A stretch of DNA of 64,000 nucleotides. Source: Bacteroidales bacterium. Its GTDB lineage: Bacteria; Bacteroidota; Bacteroidia; Bacteroidales; P3. The position numbers and the translations under genes are program-made. Shown piece after piece: positions 8,321 through 17,120 of the stretch; the stretch's first letter is position 1; each line of letters starts with the position of its first letter. The notes under the pieces were generated by a model. It had not been told where the DNA came from. It made no database searches and worked only from the letters and a program-made list of their open reading frames with translations. The stretch lies in the NCBI GenBank assembly GCA_017645585.1, contig JAGCOF010000018.1, positions 1-64,000 of the forward strand, in the 5' to 3' direction.

Positions 8321-9064
8321 ATGAAAAAAATACTGCTCCTATGCGCCGCTATCCTTGCTCTCGCTGCCAGTGCCGAGGCGCAGAGGGACACTTTCTATGT
8401 CTATTCGGTCTATCATAATGGCGTGGAACTTTACGAAGAAGATTGGCGCGAAAATGCAGAGGTATGGCCGGCAAAGTTCGTCGTAGAGGACAGTTCCTCG
8501 TTCAGCTTCGCGCAGTTCGAGTACAAAAAGATAAGGATGAAAGAAAAACCGCAAGAATGGATAGTAACCCATGGATGTGATGATGTCGGGTATGACTATG
8601 TCTATGAGGTTGAGTGTGATGGAAAGAAATCGGAATTAATGATTAGTAAATATAGGAATGAGGAAAGGGGTTGCTGCCGTTCTTACGGTGTGGACGGGTA
8701 TAGGTTTTCGGTGTGCCCCGATCCTCCGGAGGACAAACCCGTGTACGACGATAGTGTGATATTCACTGTGGTGCAAGATGACCCTGAGTTTCCCGGCGGC
8801 ATGGAAGCACTATACAAATATCTTGAGGAGAATACTCAATATCCTGACGATGCCGGATGCGAGAATGGGAAGGTGTATGTGCAGTTTGTTGTCGAGAGAG
8901 ATGGAACCCTCACTGACATTCATGTGCTGAAGGACAAATGTGGGGGCTGTGCAGAAGAGGCTCTTCGCGTGGTTAATTCCATGCCGAAATGGAATCCAGG
9001 GACACAAAGAGGGAAACCTGTAAGGGTTCGCTATAATTTACCGGTGAAATTTTCAAAGAAATAG
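8321..9064 (+). CDS. Secreted TonB C-terminal domain protein
   Basis: 247 residues with a cleavable signal peptide (MKKILLLCAAILALAASAEAQ). Residues 155-247 form a TonB C-terminal domain beginning PEFPGGMEAL and containing VYVQFVVERDGTLTDIHV and RVVNSMPKWNPGTQRGKPV. This is the Bacteroidota variety normally attached to BlaR/M56 sensors or to periplasmic proteins. There is no N-terminal membrane anchor, so it is not a classic energy transducer; it may bind TonB boxes or peptidoglycan. The middle region (25-150) is unassigned. It starts 12 nt after rluB. Confidence 0.8.
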   Translation: MKKILLLCAAILALAASAEAQRDTFYVYSVYHNGVELYEEDWRENAEVWPAKFVVEDSSSFSFAQFEYKKIRMKEKPQEWIVTHGCDDVGYDYVYEVECDGKKSELMISKYRNEERGCCRSYGVDGYRFSVCPDPPEDKPVYDDSVIFTVVQDDPEFPGGMEALYKYLEENTQYPDDAGCENGKVYVQFVVERDGTLTDIHVLKDKCGGCAEEALRVVNSMPKWNPGTQRGKPVRVRYNLPVKFSKK

Positions 9065-9161
9065 CATGAACATCTCCGTTTTCTGCAGCTCCGCCCTCTC
9101 GGCCGCCAACCGTATCACTTATCGCCGAATTCAAAAGCCCAAACGATAACATTATTATTCC

Positions 9162-9437
9162 ATGACACACCGATTTACATCTACAATCAAACGTATCGGC
9201 GACATGGACGCCGCCTATGTCGTGGTGCCCATTGACATCCGCAAGGAGTACGGCAAGGGGCGGCTGAAGGTAGATGCTACCTTCGACGGCGAGCCCTACA
9301 GCGGCAGCGTGGTCAATATGGGCGTCAAGGATGCCGATGGCAACGTCTGCTATATAATAGGAATAACAAAAGCCATCCGCCAGAAGATAGGCAAGACCTT
9401 CGGCGACAGCGTGGAGGTGGAGATTACTCCCCGATAA
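9162..9437 (+). CDS. DUF1905 domain protein
   Basis: 91 residues spanning a whole DUF1905 domain (MDAAYVVVPIDIRKEYGKGR ... VEITPR), a small beta-barrel-like fold usually about 90 residues. The function is unknown; homologues are often joined to a YdeI/OmdA-like domain, absent here. Its 3' end overlaps the 3' end of the convergent methylase gene by 14 bp. Confidence 0.85.
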   Translation: MTHRFTSTIKRIGDMDAAYVVVPIDIRKEYGKGRLKVDATFDGEPYSGSVVNMGVKDADGNVCYIIGITKAIRQKIGKTFGDSVEVEITPR

Positions 9438-10134
9438 GGAACACTGTATTTCTTTTGTGCAAGTCTATTTTTGTGCGCTCTTTCTGCCACTTGGCGGCGG
9501 TGAGCGAGCGGATATATTGCGTCGGCATCGTCAGGTCGCAGGCGACGCAAATCATCGTGTTGGGTTGTAGTGTGGCGCTCAAGGCCTCGAGCATCTGGTT
9601 GTTTCGGTAGGGGGCTTCGATGAAGAGCTGCGTCTGGTGCTCGCGGTGCAGGCGCTCCTCGAGGTGGCGGATGGCGGCAGAGCGTTTTGTCTTGTCGACA
9701 GGCAGATAACCCACGAAGGCGAACGACTGACCGTTGAAGCCCGAGGCCATCAGGGCCAGCATCAGCGACGAGGGACCTACGAGCGGCACCACCTCGATGC
9801 CACGCCGTTGCGCCACCTTGGTTATCATTGCCCCGGGGTCGGCCACGCAGGGCAGGCCCGCCTCGCTCAGCAGCCCCACATTCTCGCCTTTCTCAATGGC
9901 ATCCAGGTAGTTGCCAATCTCCTCATGCGTGGTGTGCTCGTTCAGGGTATAGAAGGTGGTGTCGTCGATGGCATAGGGATAGCCGGCCTTCTTGAGGAAG
10001 CGGCGCGCTGTGCGCAACTCCTCGACGATAAAGGTGTGGCAGGTGGCCAGCAACTCGGCGTTGGCGGCGGGTAGGGAAGAGGCAATATCCTCTGCGCCAA
10101 TAGGTACGGGAAATAGTATCAGTCGTCCTTTCAT
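9424..10134 (-). CDS. SAM-dependent methyltransferase, RsmI/tetrapyrrole-methylase family
   Basis: 236 residues. LLSEAGLPCVADPGAMITKVAQ and VVPLVGPSSLMLALMASGFNGQ are the conserved SAM-site loops of the RsmI branch (16S rRNA C1402 2'-O-methylation). The N-terminus (MKGRLILFPVPIG) matches the short Bacteroidota paralogue usually annotated simply as SAM-dependent methyltransferase; canonical RsmI proteins are about 40 residues longer and start with a LYVVATPIGN-like strand. I therefore leave the symbol empty. Convergent with the DUF1905 gene. Confidence 0.85.
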   Translation of the reverse strand: MKGRLILFPVPIGAEDIASSLPAANAELLATCHTFIVEELRTARRFLKKAGYPYAIDDTTFYTLNEHTTHEEIGNYLDAIEKGENVGLLSEAGLPCVADPGAMITKVAQRRGIEVVPLVGPSSLMLALMASGFNGQSFAFVGYLPVDKTKRSAAIRHLEERLHREHQTQLFIEAPYRNNQMLEALSATLQPNTMICVACDLTMPTQYIRSLTAAKWQKERTKIDLHKRNTVFLIGE

Positions 10135-10178
10135 GCCACAATAACGACAAGTCTTGATGATTATTGTATGACACCGTG

Positions 10179-10299
10179 CTAACTACCTGATAACTCCGAC
10201 TGTTATCCGTTTGTTGTCCCATTGTTGTCCCATTTTTAATGGGACAACAATGGGACAACAATCGAATAAAAATTGGACAATAATCGGTGTTGGTCGGGT
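10179..10299. repeat. 11-bp-phased array containing a perfect 23-bp inverted repeat
   Basis: Units of exactly 11 bp run from 10179 to 10299 (for example TGTTGTCCCAT twice, CAACAATGGGA, CAACAATCGAA). Within them 10211-10233 and 10239-10261 are perfect reverse complements around a 5-nt loop (TTTTA); each arm holds TTGTTGTCCCA in tandem. It lies between the divergent methylase and htrA genes, so it could be an operator, or a cruciform-forming or transcript-hairpin element. Confidence 0.85.
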
Positions 10300-10394
10300 G
10301 TGAGAGGGTGGTTGGCACGGTTTTTGTATTATTTAACGGTGGACGATGGCAATAAAAACGGCCTTTCGTTGTTATTGAAACAAATTCTATAGAT

Positions 10395-11528
10395 ATGAGA
10401 AAGAGTCTTTTTGTCTTTATTGCGACTTTGGCAACGGTGATGCAGTCGTGCGCCCAAACGCCGGAACAACCAGCCACGACCACTGTGGTGCAGCAACCCA
10501 CCATGCCGGCTGAACGCCTGACACTCACCGACTTCACCGATGTGGCTTCGGCCACCATCGACGGTGTGGTGCACATCAAAACCGAGATGACGCAGCTCAC
10601 GCCGCTCTACCAATCGTTCTTTGGTTTTATTATCCAGCAAGGCGTTCAGCGCCAGACCTATAGTGCCTATGGCTCGGGTGTGATTATCACCAGCGACGGC
10701 TACATACTGACCAACAACCACGTGGTGCAGGATGCCGAGCGCATCACCGTGACGCTCAACGACCGGCGCGAGCTGCCGGCACGCCTTGTCGGCAACGACC
10801 CCGCCACCGACCTGGCGGTAATCAAGGTTGAGTCAGAGGGACTTACCTACATCCCCTTCGGCAATAGCGACCAGGTGCGCGTGGGTGAGCCGGTGCTGGC
10901 CATCGGCAACCCCTTCAACCTCACCTCGACGGTCACCAGCGGCATCATCAGCGCCAAGGCCCGCAACATGCACATTATTGAAAATCCCCGTACAACAGAG
11001 ACACCGTTAGAGTCGTTCCTACAGACAGATGCGGCTGTCAATTCGGGTAACAGTGGAGGTGCTTTGGTCAACTCGCAGGCACAGCTGGTAGGCATCGTCA
11101 CCGCCATTGCGTCGGGCAAGACGGGCAGCTATATCGGCTACTCCTTCGCCATCCCCTCCAACATCGCTGTCAAGGTGGCCGCTGACCTACAGCGCTACGG
11201 GTATGTGCAACGTGGCTATCTGGGCATCCAAGTGACTGAGGTTGATGCAAATGTGGCTCGTCAGACGGGTGCGCGCGCCATCAAGGGCCTCTATGTGGCC
11301 AAGGTGGTGAAGGACTGCGCCAGCGACCGCGCCGGCATCCGTCAGGGCGACATCATCCTGCGGGTGGCGGGCAAGGAGGTGAACACCTTCGCCGAGATGA
11401 TGGAGGAGCTCGGCCTCTTCTCGCCGGGCGACGAAGTGGAGGTCGACTACGAGCGCGACGGCCACACCAATACCGTTAAAGCAACACTTCTTAACTCACA
11501 AGGCAACACGCAGATTATCCGCAAGTGA
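10395..11528 (+). CDS. HtrA/DegP-type serine protease, lipoprotein with one PDZ domain
   Basis: 377 residues. The N-terminus carries a lipobox (ATVMQSC, Cys19), so it should be membrane anchored on the periplasmic side. Trypsin-like domain: His109 in NNHVV, Asp139 in DPATDL and Ser220 in GNSGG form the triad. One PDZ domain follows (about 270-370, RGYLGIQVTEVD). This is shorter than the usual Bacteroidota DegP/DegQ (about 490 residues, two PDZ domains) and resembles DegS or short HtrA proteins in layout. The role would be periplasmic protein quality control. The MATE gene overlaps its stop codon. Confidence 0.92.
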   Translation: MRKSLFVFIATLATVMQSCAQTPEQPATTTVVQQPTMPAERLTLTDFTDVASATIDGVVHIKTEMTQLTPLYQSFFGFIIQQGVQRQTYSAYGSGVIITSDGYILTNNHVVQDAERITVTLNDRRELPARLVGNDPATDLAVIKVESEGLTYIPFGNSDQVRVGEPVLAIGNPFNLTSTVTSGIISAKARNMHIIENPRTTETPLESFLQTDAAVNSGNSGGALVNSQAQLVGIVTAIASGKTGSYIGYSFAIPSNIAVKVAADLQRYGYVQRGYLGIQVTEVDANVARQTGARAIKGLYVAKVVKDCASDRAGIRQGDIILRVAGKEVNTFAEMMEELGLFSPGDEVEVDYERDGHTNTVKATLLNSQGNTQIIRK

Positions 11529-12886
11529 CGCTTGAGGAAAAGCATAGGGAGATGACGGAGCGGCCGGTGAAGCTGCTTGTCTGTCAGATGGCGGTGCCGA
11601 CTATCATCGCGATGGTGACGACGGCCTTCTATAATGTTGTCGATGCGGCCTTCATCGGGCGACTGTCGACCGAGGGCACCGCCGGCATCGGCATCTCGTT
11701 TGCCTACATGACGTTCATTCAGGCACTTGGCTTTTTCTTCGGTCACGGTAGCGGCAACTATATCAGCCGTGCTCTTGGCGCCAAAGACACCTCGTCGGCC
11801 GCCGTGGTGGCGTCGGTGGGGTTCATCACCCCCTTCATTATCGGCCTGCTTGCCGCAATCCTCTGTCTGCCCAACCTTTCGGCCCTCAGCCGGTTGCTCG
11901 GCGCCCCCGAGGCGGTGGTGCCCTATGCCAACGATTATCTGCGCTATATTGTTGGTGCTACGCCCTTTATGATGTCGGCGCTGACGCTCAACAACCAGCT
12001 GCGCCTGCAGGGCAATGCCCGTTTCGGCATGGTGGGCATCGTCAGCGGTGCGGTGCTCAATATCGCCCTCGACCCGCTGCTCATCTTCGCTTGCGGCATG
12101 GGTGTCAGCGGTGCCTCGCTGGCCACTGCCATCAGTCAGGTCTTCGCCTGGGGTCTCCTGTTGTATGGCACCTTCAGGCCTGAGAGTGTGCATCTAAGCA
12201 TACGCAACTTCAAGCCCTCCTTTAGGGTGTATTATGAGATATTCCGCGGCGGGTTGCCCTCTCTGTTCCGTCAGGTATTCAACTGCGCCGCCGCCGTCTC
12301 GTTGAACTATTGCGCCGCCCTCTACGCCGCCCCGGGCGAGGAGGCCAGCGCGGTGGCCGCCTTTGCGGTGGTGACGCGCATCATGATGTTCGCTTTCAGC
12401 GTGGTGCTGGGCTTCTGCCAGGGGTTCCAGCCGGTGTGCGGCTTCAACTACGGAGCCAGGAAGTATGACCGTGTGCGCGAGTCGTGGCTCTTCGCCACGT
12501 GTGTGGGCACAGCCTTCCTGCTGGTTATCTCGGTGGCGGGCATACTCTTTGCGCCACAGATAGTTGCGCTCTTCCGCGCCGAAGACCCCGCGCTGGTGGC
12601 CATCGGAGCCACCACGCTGCGCTGGCAGTGTGTCGCCTTCCCCTTGGTGGGCCTCTTCACCGCCACCGGCATGCTCTTCCAGAACATCCGCATGACCTTC
12701 CCCGCCACGTTGCTGAGTATCTGTCGCAACGGGCTTTTCTTCCTGCCGGCCATCCTCTTGCTGCCCCTCTGGTTGGGGCTGCAGGGGGTGCAGATAGCAC
12801 AGGCGGTGGCCGACGCGCTAACCTTTGTCCTGGCGGTGCCCTATGCCATCTGGATCAACCGCAAATTGCTGCGTGGCATGAAATAA
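11525..12886 (+). CDS. MATE family efflux transporter
   Basis: 453 residues with about twelve hydrophobic segments and typical MatE repeats (AVPTIIAMVTTAFYNVVDAAFIG in the first half, GLPSLFRQVFNCAAAVSLNY opening the second). Inner-membrane cation-coupled drug/metabolite antiporter; the substrate is unknown. The listed GTG start overlaps the htrA TGA by 4 nt; an in-frame ATG at 11552 (MTERPVKLL) is equally plausible. It is a different MATE lineage from the gene at 53930. Confidence 0.9.
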   Translation: MTLEEKHREMTERPVKLLVCQMAVPTIIAMVTTAFYNVVDAAFIGRLSTEGTAGIGISFAYMTFIQALGFFFGHGSGNYISRALGAKDTSSAAVVASVGFITPFIIGLLAAILCLPNLSALSRLLGAPEAVVPYANDYLRYIVGATPFMMSALTLNNQLRLQGNARFGMVGIVSGAVLNIALDPLLIFACGMGVSGASLATAISQVFAWGLLLYGTFRPESVHLSIRNFKPSFRVYYEIFRGGLPSLFRQVFNCAAAVSLNYCAALYAAPGEEASAVAAFAVVTRIMMFAFSVVLGFCQGFQPVCGFNYGARKYDRVRESWLFATCVGTAFLLVISVAGILFAPQIVALFRAEDPALVAIGATTLRWQCVAFPLVGLFTATGMLFQNIRMTFPATLLSICRNGLFFLPAILLLPLWLGLQGVQIAQAVADALTFVLAVPYAIWINRKLLRGMK

Positions 12887-12887
12887 A

Positions 12888-12919
12888 TTTGGCCAGGTCG
12901 AAAAAAATTCGTATCTTTG
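12888..12919 (+). promoter_or_regulatory. Promoter (TTTG-N20-TATCTTTG)
   Basis: TTTG at 12888-12891, immediately after the MATE stop codon, and TATCTTTG at 12912-12919. It drives the Sel1-like gene and shows that an upstream TTG at 12917 lies in the promoter and cannot be its start. Confidence 0.85.
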
Positions 12920-12949
12920 CACCAAATTTATTATCAAAAACTTAACTTT

Positions 12950-14065
12950 ATGACAGCGCAAGAATACCGTCAAGAAGCCATCCTGCTGCTGGAAGGCATC
13001 GACTGCGAACCCAATCGTGAAAAAGCCTTGGAATACTTCCACAAGGGAGCCGAGGGTAAAGACCTCATTAGTGCCGTCAATCTGGGAGCTGTGGCTTTCG
13101 ACGACGAGGATTACGAGCAGGCCCTGAAATGGATGAACAAGGCCATTGAATGGCACAGGAACAACTCGCAAGAGGATGAGGAAGAGGTGCCTTATGTCGC
13201 CTTTGCATACGCAAGAATTGGTGACATCTATTTCTATAACTACCTCGATAGGGACCCCGTGCCCGATTTCTTCAGGCAGTTCGCCTATATCAACTATTTT
13301 GAAGCCCATAAGTTGGGTAGTACGGACGTGTACAATGAATTAGGACAATGCCTCTACGAGGAAGGCTGGATGCCCAATTGCCCGGCTGAACCCGAAGCTG
13401 CCCTCAAGGTGTGGAAAGAGGGCATGGAGGCCGGTAGTCACATGTGTGCTCTGCGCTATTGTGCCCACTTCATCGACACCGATAGTGTCGATCAAGATAT
13501 TATCGACATCCTCGAAGGGCTGGTGCGCGACGAGGAAGACCCCTGTGCCGATGCCTGCGCATTGCTCTATCAATACTATAGTAGAGAGGGTAACGATGAG
13601 CTTGCCGCCGAGTGGATGGAATGTGGTTTGGATATGGGCAGCGGCTTGATGCAGAGTATGGTGGAAGAGGAGCGCGAAGAGGAAGAGGGTAGTGGCAATG
13701 TTGGTGACAAGTGTGTTATTGTGGTGGATACTGATGGCAACTTCCGCATTGTCAAGGCCGATGCCTCCGATTGGGAAAGTCTGCCGGCGCTGATTGATGC
13801 CGACCGTACCGACAATATGCGCTGCACGAAATTGCGCGAGGTTTCCCAGGCATTGAAGTTGAAAGGTACGCTGCTGGCGCTGCTCGACCGCGACGCTTTC
13901 CGCAAGCCCGACTTGGATTTGAATTGGCATGCCTCGCATTGGTATGACGGCATGGCCGACCTTGCCGGCGATATGATTGTCTGCATGGAAGACGGCAGCT
14001 ACAATCCTTTTAGTTTCGCCAATGAGGCTGAGGCTCAGCGTGTCATCGATGCATTGCGTAGGTAA
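12950..14065 (+). CDS. Sel1/TPR-like repeat protein with DUF3846-like C-terminus
   Basis: 371 residues, cytoplasmic, acidic. The N-terminal 230 residues contain Sel1-like helical repeats (EKALEYFHKGAEGKDLISAV, EQALKWMNKAIEW). An acidic linker (EEEREEEEGSG) follows. The last 130 residues (VIVVDTDGNFRIVKAD ... GDMIVCMEDGSYNPFSFANE) resemble DUF3846-type domains; that assignment is tentative. Likely a protein-interaction scaffold. It stands alone between a promoter and a terminator. Confidence 0.75.
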   Translation: MTAQEYRQEAILLLEGIDCEPNREKALEYFHKGAEGKDLISAVNLGAVAFDDEDYEQALKWMNKAIEWHRNNSQEDEEEVPYVAFAYARIGDIYFYNYLDRDPVPDFFRQFAYINYFEAHKLGSTDVYNELGQCLYEEGWMPNCPAEPEAALKVWKEGMEAGSHMCALRYCAHFIDTDSVDQDIIDILEGLVRDEEDPCADACALLYQYYSREGNDELAAEWMECGLDMGSGLMQSMVEEEREEEEGSGNVGDKCVIVVDTDGNFRIVKADASDWESLPALIDADRTDNMRCTKLREVSQALKLKGTLLALLDRDAFRKPDLDLNWHASHWYDGMADLAGDMIVCMEDGSYNPFSFANEAEAQRVIDALRR

Positions 14066-14090
14066 CCGCTTTTTATTTTGGATAAATATA

Positions 14091-14120
14091 AAAAGTCCGG
14101 CACAATGTCGGACTTTTTTT
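14091..14120 (+). terminator. Intrinsic terminator
   Basis: AAAGTCCG/CGGACTTT stem with a 9-nt loop followed by TTTTTTT, 26 nt after the Sel1-like gene. Confidence 0.9.
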
Positions 14121-14121
14121 G

Positions 14122-14129
14122 TATTTTTG
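14122..14129 (+). promoter_or_regulatory. -7 element of sufB (TATTTTTG)
   Basis: TAnnTTTG box directly after the terminator, 28 bp before the sufB ATG. No TTTG sits at the usual -33 spacing because the terminator hairpin occupies it. Confidence 0.65.
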
Positions 14130-14157
14130 CATTTGCATATAATGCTGTAATAAGAGA

Positions 14158-15600
14158 ATGGAAAATAAAGAAAAAGATATTATTCAGGAAGTTACAAACA
14201 AAGAATATGAGTTTGGCTTCACTACTAATATTGACACCGAGACCATCCGCAAGGGTTTGGACGAGGAGGTTGTGCGTCTGATTTCGAAAAAGAAGAATGA
14301 GCCGGAGTGGCTCACGGAGTTCCGATTGGAGGCCTACCGCCGTTGGCAGAAGATGAAGGAGCCCGATTGGGCGCACCTGGAATACGAGACACCCAACTAC
14401 CAGGACATCATCTACTTTGCCGCCCCCAAGCAGGAGAAGAAAAGCATGGACGAGGTGGACCCCGAGCTGCTGGCCACCTTTGACAAGCTGGGCATCCCGC
14501 TGCGGGAGCGCGAGGCGCTGGCCGGTGTAGCCTACGACGCCATCATGGATTCGGTGAGCGTCAAGACCACCAGCCAGAAGGCCCTCGAGGAGAAGGGCAT
14601 CATTTTTATGCCTATCAGCGAGGCGGTGCAGAAGCACCCCGACTTGGTTCGCAAATATCTCGGCTCGGTGGTGCCGTCGGCAGACAACTTCTTTGCTGCC
14701 CTCAACAGCGCCGTCTTCAGCGATGGCTCCTTCTGCTACATTCCCAAGGGGGTACGCTGCCCGATGGAGCTGAGCAGCTATTTCCGCATCAACGCCAAAG
14801 GCACGGGTCAGTTCGAGCGCACGCTCATTGTGGCCGACGAAGGTGCCTACGTGAGCTACATGGAAGGTTGCACCGCCCCTCAGCGCGACGAGAACCAGCT
14901 GCATGCCGCCATTGTGGAGATTGTGGTGATGAAGGACGCCGAGGTGAAGTACAGCACCGTGCAGAATTGGTACCCGGGCGACAAGGAGGGCAAGGGCGGC
15001 ATCTATAACTTCGTTACCAAGCGCGGCATCTGCAAGGGTAGCCACTCGAAGCTGAGCTGGACGCAGGTGGAGACCGGCAGCGCGGTGACGTGGAAGTACC
15101 CCAGCTGCATCCTGCAGGGCGACGACAGCACCGCTGAGTTCTACTCGGTGGCCGTCACCAACAACTACCAGCAAGCCGACACCGGCACCAAGATGATACA
15201 TGTGGGCAAGAACACCCATTCGACCATTATGAGCAAGGGCATCAGTGCCGGTCATAGCCACAACAGCTATCGTGGCTTAGTACAGATTGGCAAGGGCGCG
15301 GAGAATGCCCGTAACTACTCGCAGTGCGACAGTTTGCTGCTCGGCGACCAATGCGGCGCCCATACCTGGCCCTACATAAAGGCCGATAACCACACCGCCA
15401 TACTCGAACATGAGGCCACCACCAGCAAGATATCCGAGGACCAGCTCTTCTACTGCCAGCAGCGCGGCATCACCCCCGAGAGCGCCGTGGGCCTCATCGT
15501 CAACGGCTATGCCAAGGACGTACTGAAGAAACTGCCGATGGAGTTCGCCGTCGAGGCGCAGAAACTTTTATCGATATCTCTGGAAGGAAGTGTAGGTTGA
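14158..15600 (+). CDS. sufB: Fe-S cluster assembly protein SufB
   Basis: 480 residues, full length for SufB, the scaffold of the SufBCD complex that builds Fe-S clusters in the cytoplasm. Diagnostic stretches include [20 protein letters not shown] (as YIPKGVRCP here), [40 protein letters not shown] and [20 protein letters not shown], conserved in SufB and not SufD. sufC and sufD, normally adjacent in Bacteroidota, are absent: the next gene is an unrelated lipoprotein. Confidence 0.97.
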   Translation: MENKEKDIIQEVTNKEYEFGFTTNIDTETIRKGLDEEVVRLISKKKNEPEWLTEFRLEAYRRWQKMKEPDWAHLEYETPNYQDIIYFAAPKQEKKSMDEVDPELLATFDKLGIPLREREALAGVAYDAIMDSVSVKTTSQKALEEKGIIFMPISEAVQKHPDLVRKYLGSVVPSADNFFAALNSAVFSDGSFCYIPKGVRCPMELSSYFRINAKGTGQFERTLIVADEGAYVSYMEGCTAPQRDENQLHAAIVEIVVMKDAEVKYSTVQNWYPGDKEGKGGIYNFVTKRGICKGSHSKLSWTQVETGSAVTWKYPSCILQGDDSTAEFYSVAVTNNYQQADTGTKMIHVGKNTHSTIMSKGISAGHSHNSYRGLVQIGKGAENARNYSQCDSLLLGDQCGAHTWPYIKADNHTAILEHEATTSKISEDQLFYCQQRGITPESAVGLIVNGYAKDVLKKLPMEFAVEAQKLLSISLEGSVG

Positions 15601-15601
15601 T

Positions 15602-16147
15602 ATGAAAAGATGGATTTTTGTTATAGCAGTTCTTTTTGCAGTAGCATGCACATACGACACAAAGTCCCAAGAAGGAAATAGGGGACCTGCGGTATGTTTT
15701 GATAACTGGGATCGTTTTGAAGAGAAACTTGACTATTTCAAGGAGCTTATCGACCTACAGGATAGTGCTATGGCTGGTCAGGAAATATCTGTTCGGCACT
15801 TGCAGGCTTTGATGCCGCAGAACGAGGTGGACTTCCACGTCTTCATGGCAACAGAACCATATTCTGTCACTGTGGTAGATGGGCATGAAGTGGAGCTCAC
15901 TCGAGCATTGTTTTTGATTGCTGGCGAGATGGCCGCAGCCGATACGCTGGACATGATGGAGCTATACCTCAAGTGGTTTGACTGGAGCGACGGCTGGGTA
16001 TCCGAGATGTTGTGGGACAAGGCTGTCGAGATAGAGAAACGTCATCCCGAGAAGTTCCACCAGCTGATGCAGTCGTCGGAATGGTATGAGCCTTGGCAGG
16101 AGTATCGTGATGAGCTGCTTGAATACGAAAAAGAATCAAAGAAATGA
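15602..16147 (+). CDS. Hypothetical lipoprotein
   Basis: 181 residues. A lipobox (LFAVACTYD, Cys16) marks it as a lipoprotein. The rest is acidic, helical and Trp-rich near the C-terminus (WFDWSDGWVSEMLWDKAVEI, SSEWYEPWQEYRDELLEYE). It starts one base after the sufB stop and overlaps the methylase start by 4 nt (ATGA), so it belongs to this transcription unit. No family recognised. Confidence 0.75.
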   Translation: MKRWIFVIAVLFAVACTYDTKSQEGNRGPAVCFDNWDRFEEKLDYFKELIDLQDSAMAGQEISVRHLQALMPQNEVDFHVFMATEPYSVTVVDGHEVELTRALFLIAGEMAAADTLDMMELYLKWFDWSDGWVSEMLWDKAVEIEKRHPEKFHQLMQSSEWYEPWQEYRDELLEYEKESKK

Positions 16148-16716
16148 CGCACAAGCTGACGACCGAGGAGATGGGGCGCATGAGCGTCGAGGAGTTCCGC
16201 AAGAGCGAGAAGCTGCCGCTGACGGTGGTGCTCGACAATGTGCGGAGCCTGAACAACATAGGCTCAGTGTTCCGCACGAGTGATGCCTTCCGTGTGGAGC
16301 ATATAGCCCTCTGCGGCATCACGGCTACGCCGCCGCACCGCGAGATACACAAGACCGCCCTCGGCGCCGAGGAGAGTGTGGAGTGGAGCTACCATGAGGA
16401 CACCGCCGAATGTGTGCGAGCCCTCAAGGAGAGAGGCTACCGTGTCTATGCCGTGGAGTTGGCGCACGATAGTGTTAAATTAGGAATGAGGAATGAGGAA
16501 TTAGGAATAGAGGGACAGTCTGTCGCTATTGTTTTGGGGAATGAGTTGGAGGGTGTGCAGGAAGAGGTGATGGAGCTCTGCGACGGGTATTTGGAGATAC
16601 CGCAGGGTGGCACCAAGCACTCGCTCAACGTCAGCTGTGCCGCCGCCATCGTGATATGGGAGATGTACAAGATGCTGAGCCCCGTAAGGGCGACAGAATT
16701 TAGTAACCCACGGTAA
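16144..16716 (+). CDS. TrmH/SpoU-family RNA 2'-O-methyltransferase
   Basis: 190 residues with the three SPOUT motifs: LDNVRSLNNIGSVFRTSDAF (motif 1), AIVLGNELEGVQEEVMELCD (motif 2) and IPQGGTKHSLNVSCAAAIV (motif 3). The Bacteroidota version without an N-terminal substrate domain; target RNA unknown (tRNA G18-like is possible). Two oddities: residues about 110-122 come from a heptamer array (16481-16508), and the last residues (LSPVRATEFSNPR) are encoded by an intergenic GAGCCCCGTA repeat that has supplied the stop codon. Confidence 0.92.
   Translation: MTHKLTTEEMGRMSVEEFRKSEKLPLTVVLDNVRSLNNIGSVFRTSDAFRVEHIALCGITATPPHREIHKTALGAEESVEWSYHEDTAECVRALKERGYRVYAVELAHDSVKLGMRNEELGIEGQSVAIVLGNELEGVQEEVMELCDGYLEIPQGGTKHSLNVSCAAAIVIWEMYKMLSPVRATEFSNPR
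16481..16508 (+). repeat. In-frame heptamer array in the TrmH-type gene
   Basis: TAGGAAT, GAGGAAT, GAGGAAT, TAGGAAT in direct succession, between motif 1 and motif 2 of the methylase. Confidence 0.85.
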
Positions 16717-16755
16717 GCAGATAAATAATCATCAATGAGCCCCGTAGGGGCGACA
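16677..16755 (+). repeat. Two copies of the GAGCCCCGTARGGGCGACA repeat, 60 bp apart
   Basis: GAGCCCCGTAAGGGCGACA at 16677-16695 and GAGCCCCGTAGGGGCGACA at 16737-16755. The first encodes the methylase C-terminus, the second sits just before the next ATG. Same family as the element after pheT. Confidence 0.88.
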
Positions 16756-16763
16756 AGAAATAT

Positions 16764-17120
16764 ATGGACAAAGAAGAACGACAGGATAAAGCCCGCGCCC
16801 TCCACAAGCAGGGCTGCAACTGCTGCCAGGCGGTGGTGATGGCCTATGCCGACCGGCTGCCCATCGACGGACAGCATGCCATGGATGTGGCCGCTCCCTT
16901 CGGTCGCGGCCTGTCGGGCTGCCGTGAGGTGTGCGGCTGTGTGAGCGGTATGGCGATGGTGTGCGGCCTCACAGGACATACCGACCAAGTGCGCCCCTTG
17001 ATAGAGAAATTCCGTGAAGAGAACGGCGATATCGTCTGTGGTCGCCTGTTGCAGATGGGCAAGAAGCCTTGCCCCGAGATGGTGGCCTACTCCGCAGGCC
17101 TTTTATCCGAGATACTATGA
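16764..17120 (+). CDS. C_GCAxxG_C_C family protein
   Basis: 118 residues matching the C_GCAxxG_C_C redox family, except that the first signature reads GCNCCQAVV: Cys-rich helix near residue 18, GRGLSGCREVCGCVSGMAMV (about 47-66), a downstream CGRLL Cys and KPCPEM near the end. These proteins are thought to be membrane-associated or redox proteins; no reaction is established. It overlaps the HD hydrolase start by 4 nt (ATGA). Confidence 0.85.
   Translation: MDKEERQDKARALHKQGCNCCQAVVMAYADRLPIDGQHAMDVAAPFGRGLSGCREVCGCVSGMAMVCGLTGHTDQVRPLIEKFREENGDIVCGRLLQMGKKPCPEMVAYSAGLLSEIL

Noticed and set aside
12917..12949. TTG start for the Sel1-like protein
   Set aside because: It overlaps the TATCTTTG box.
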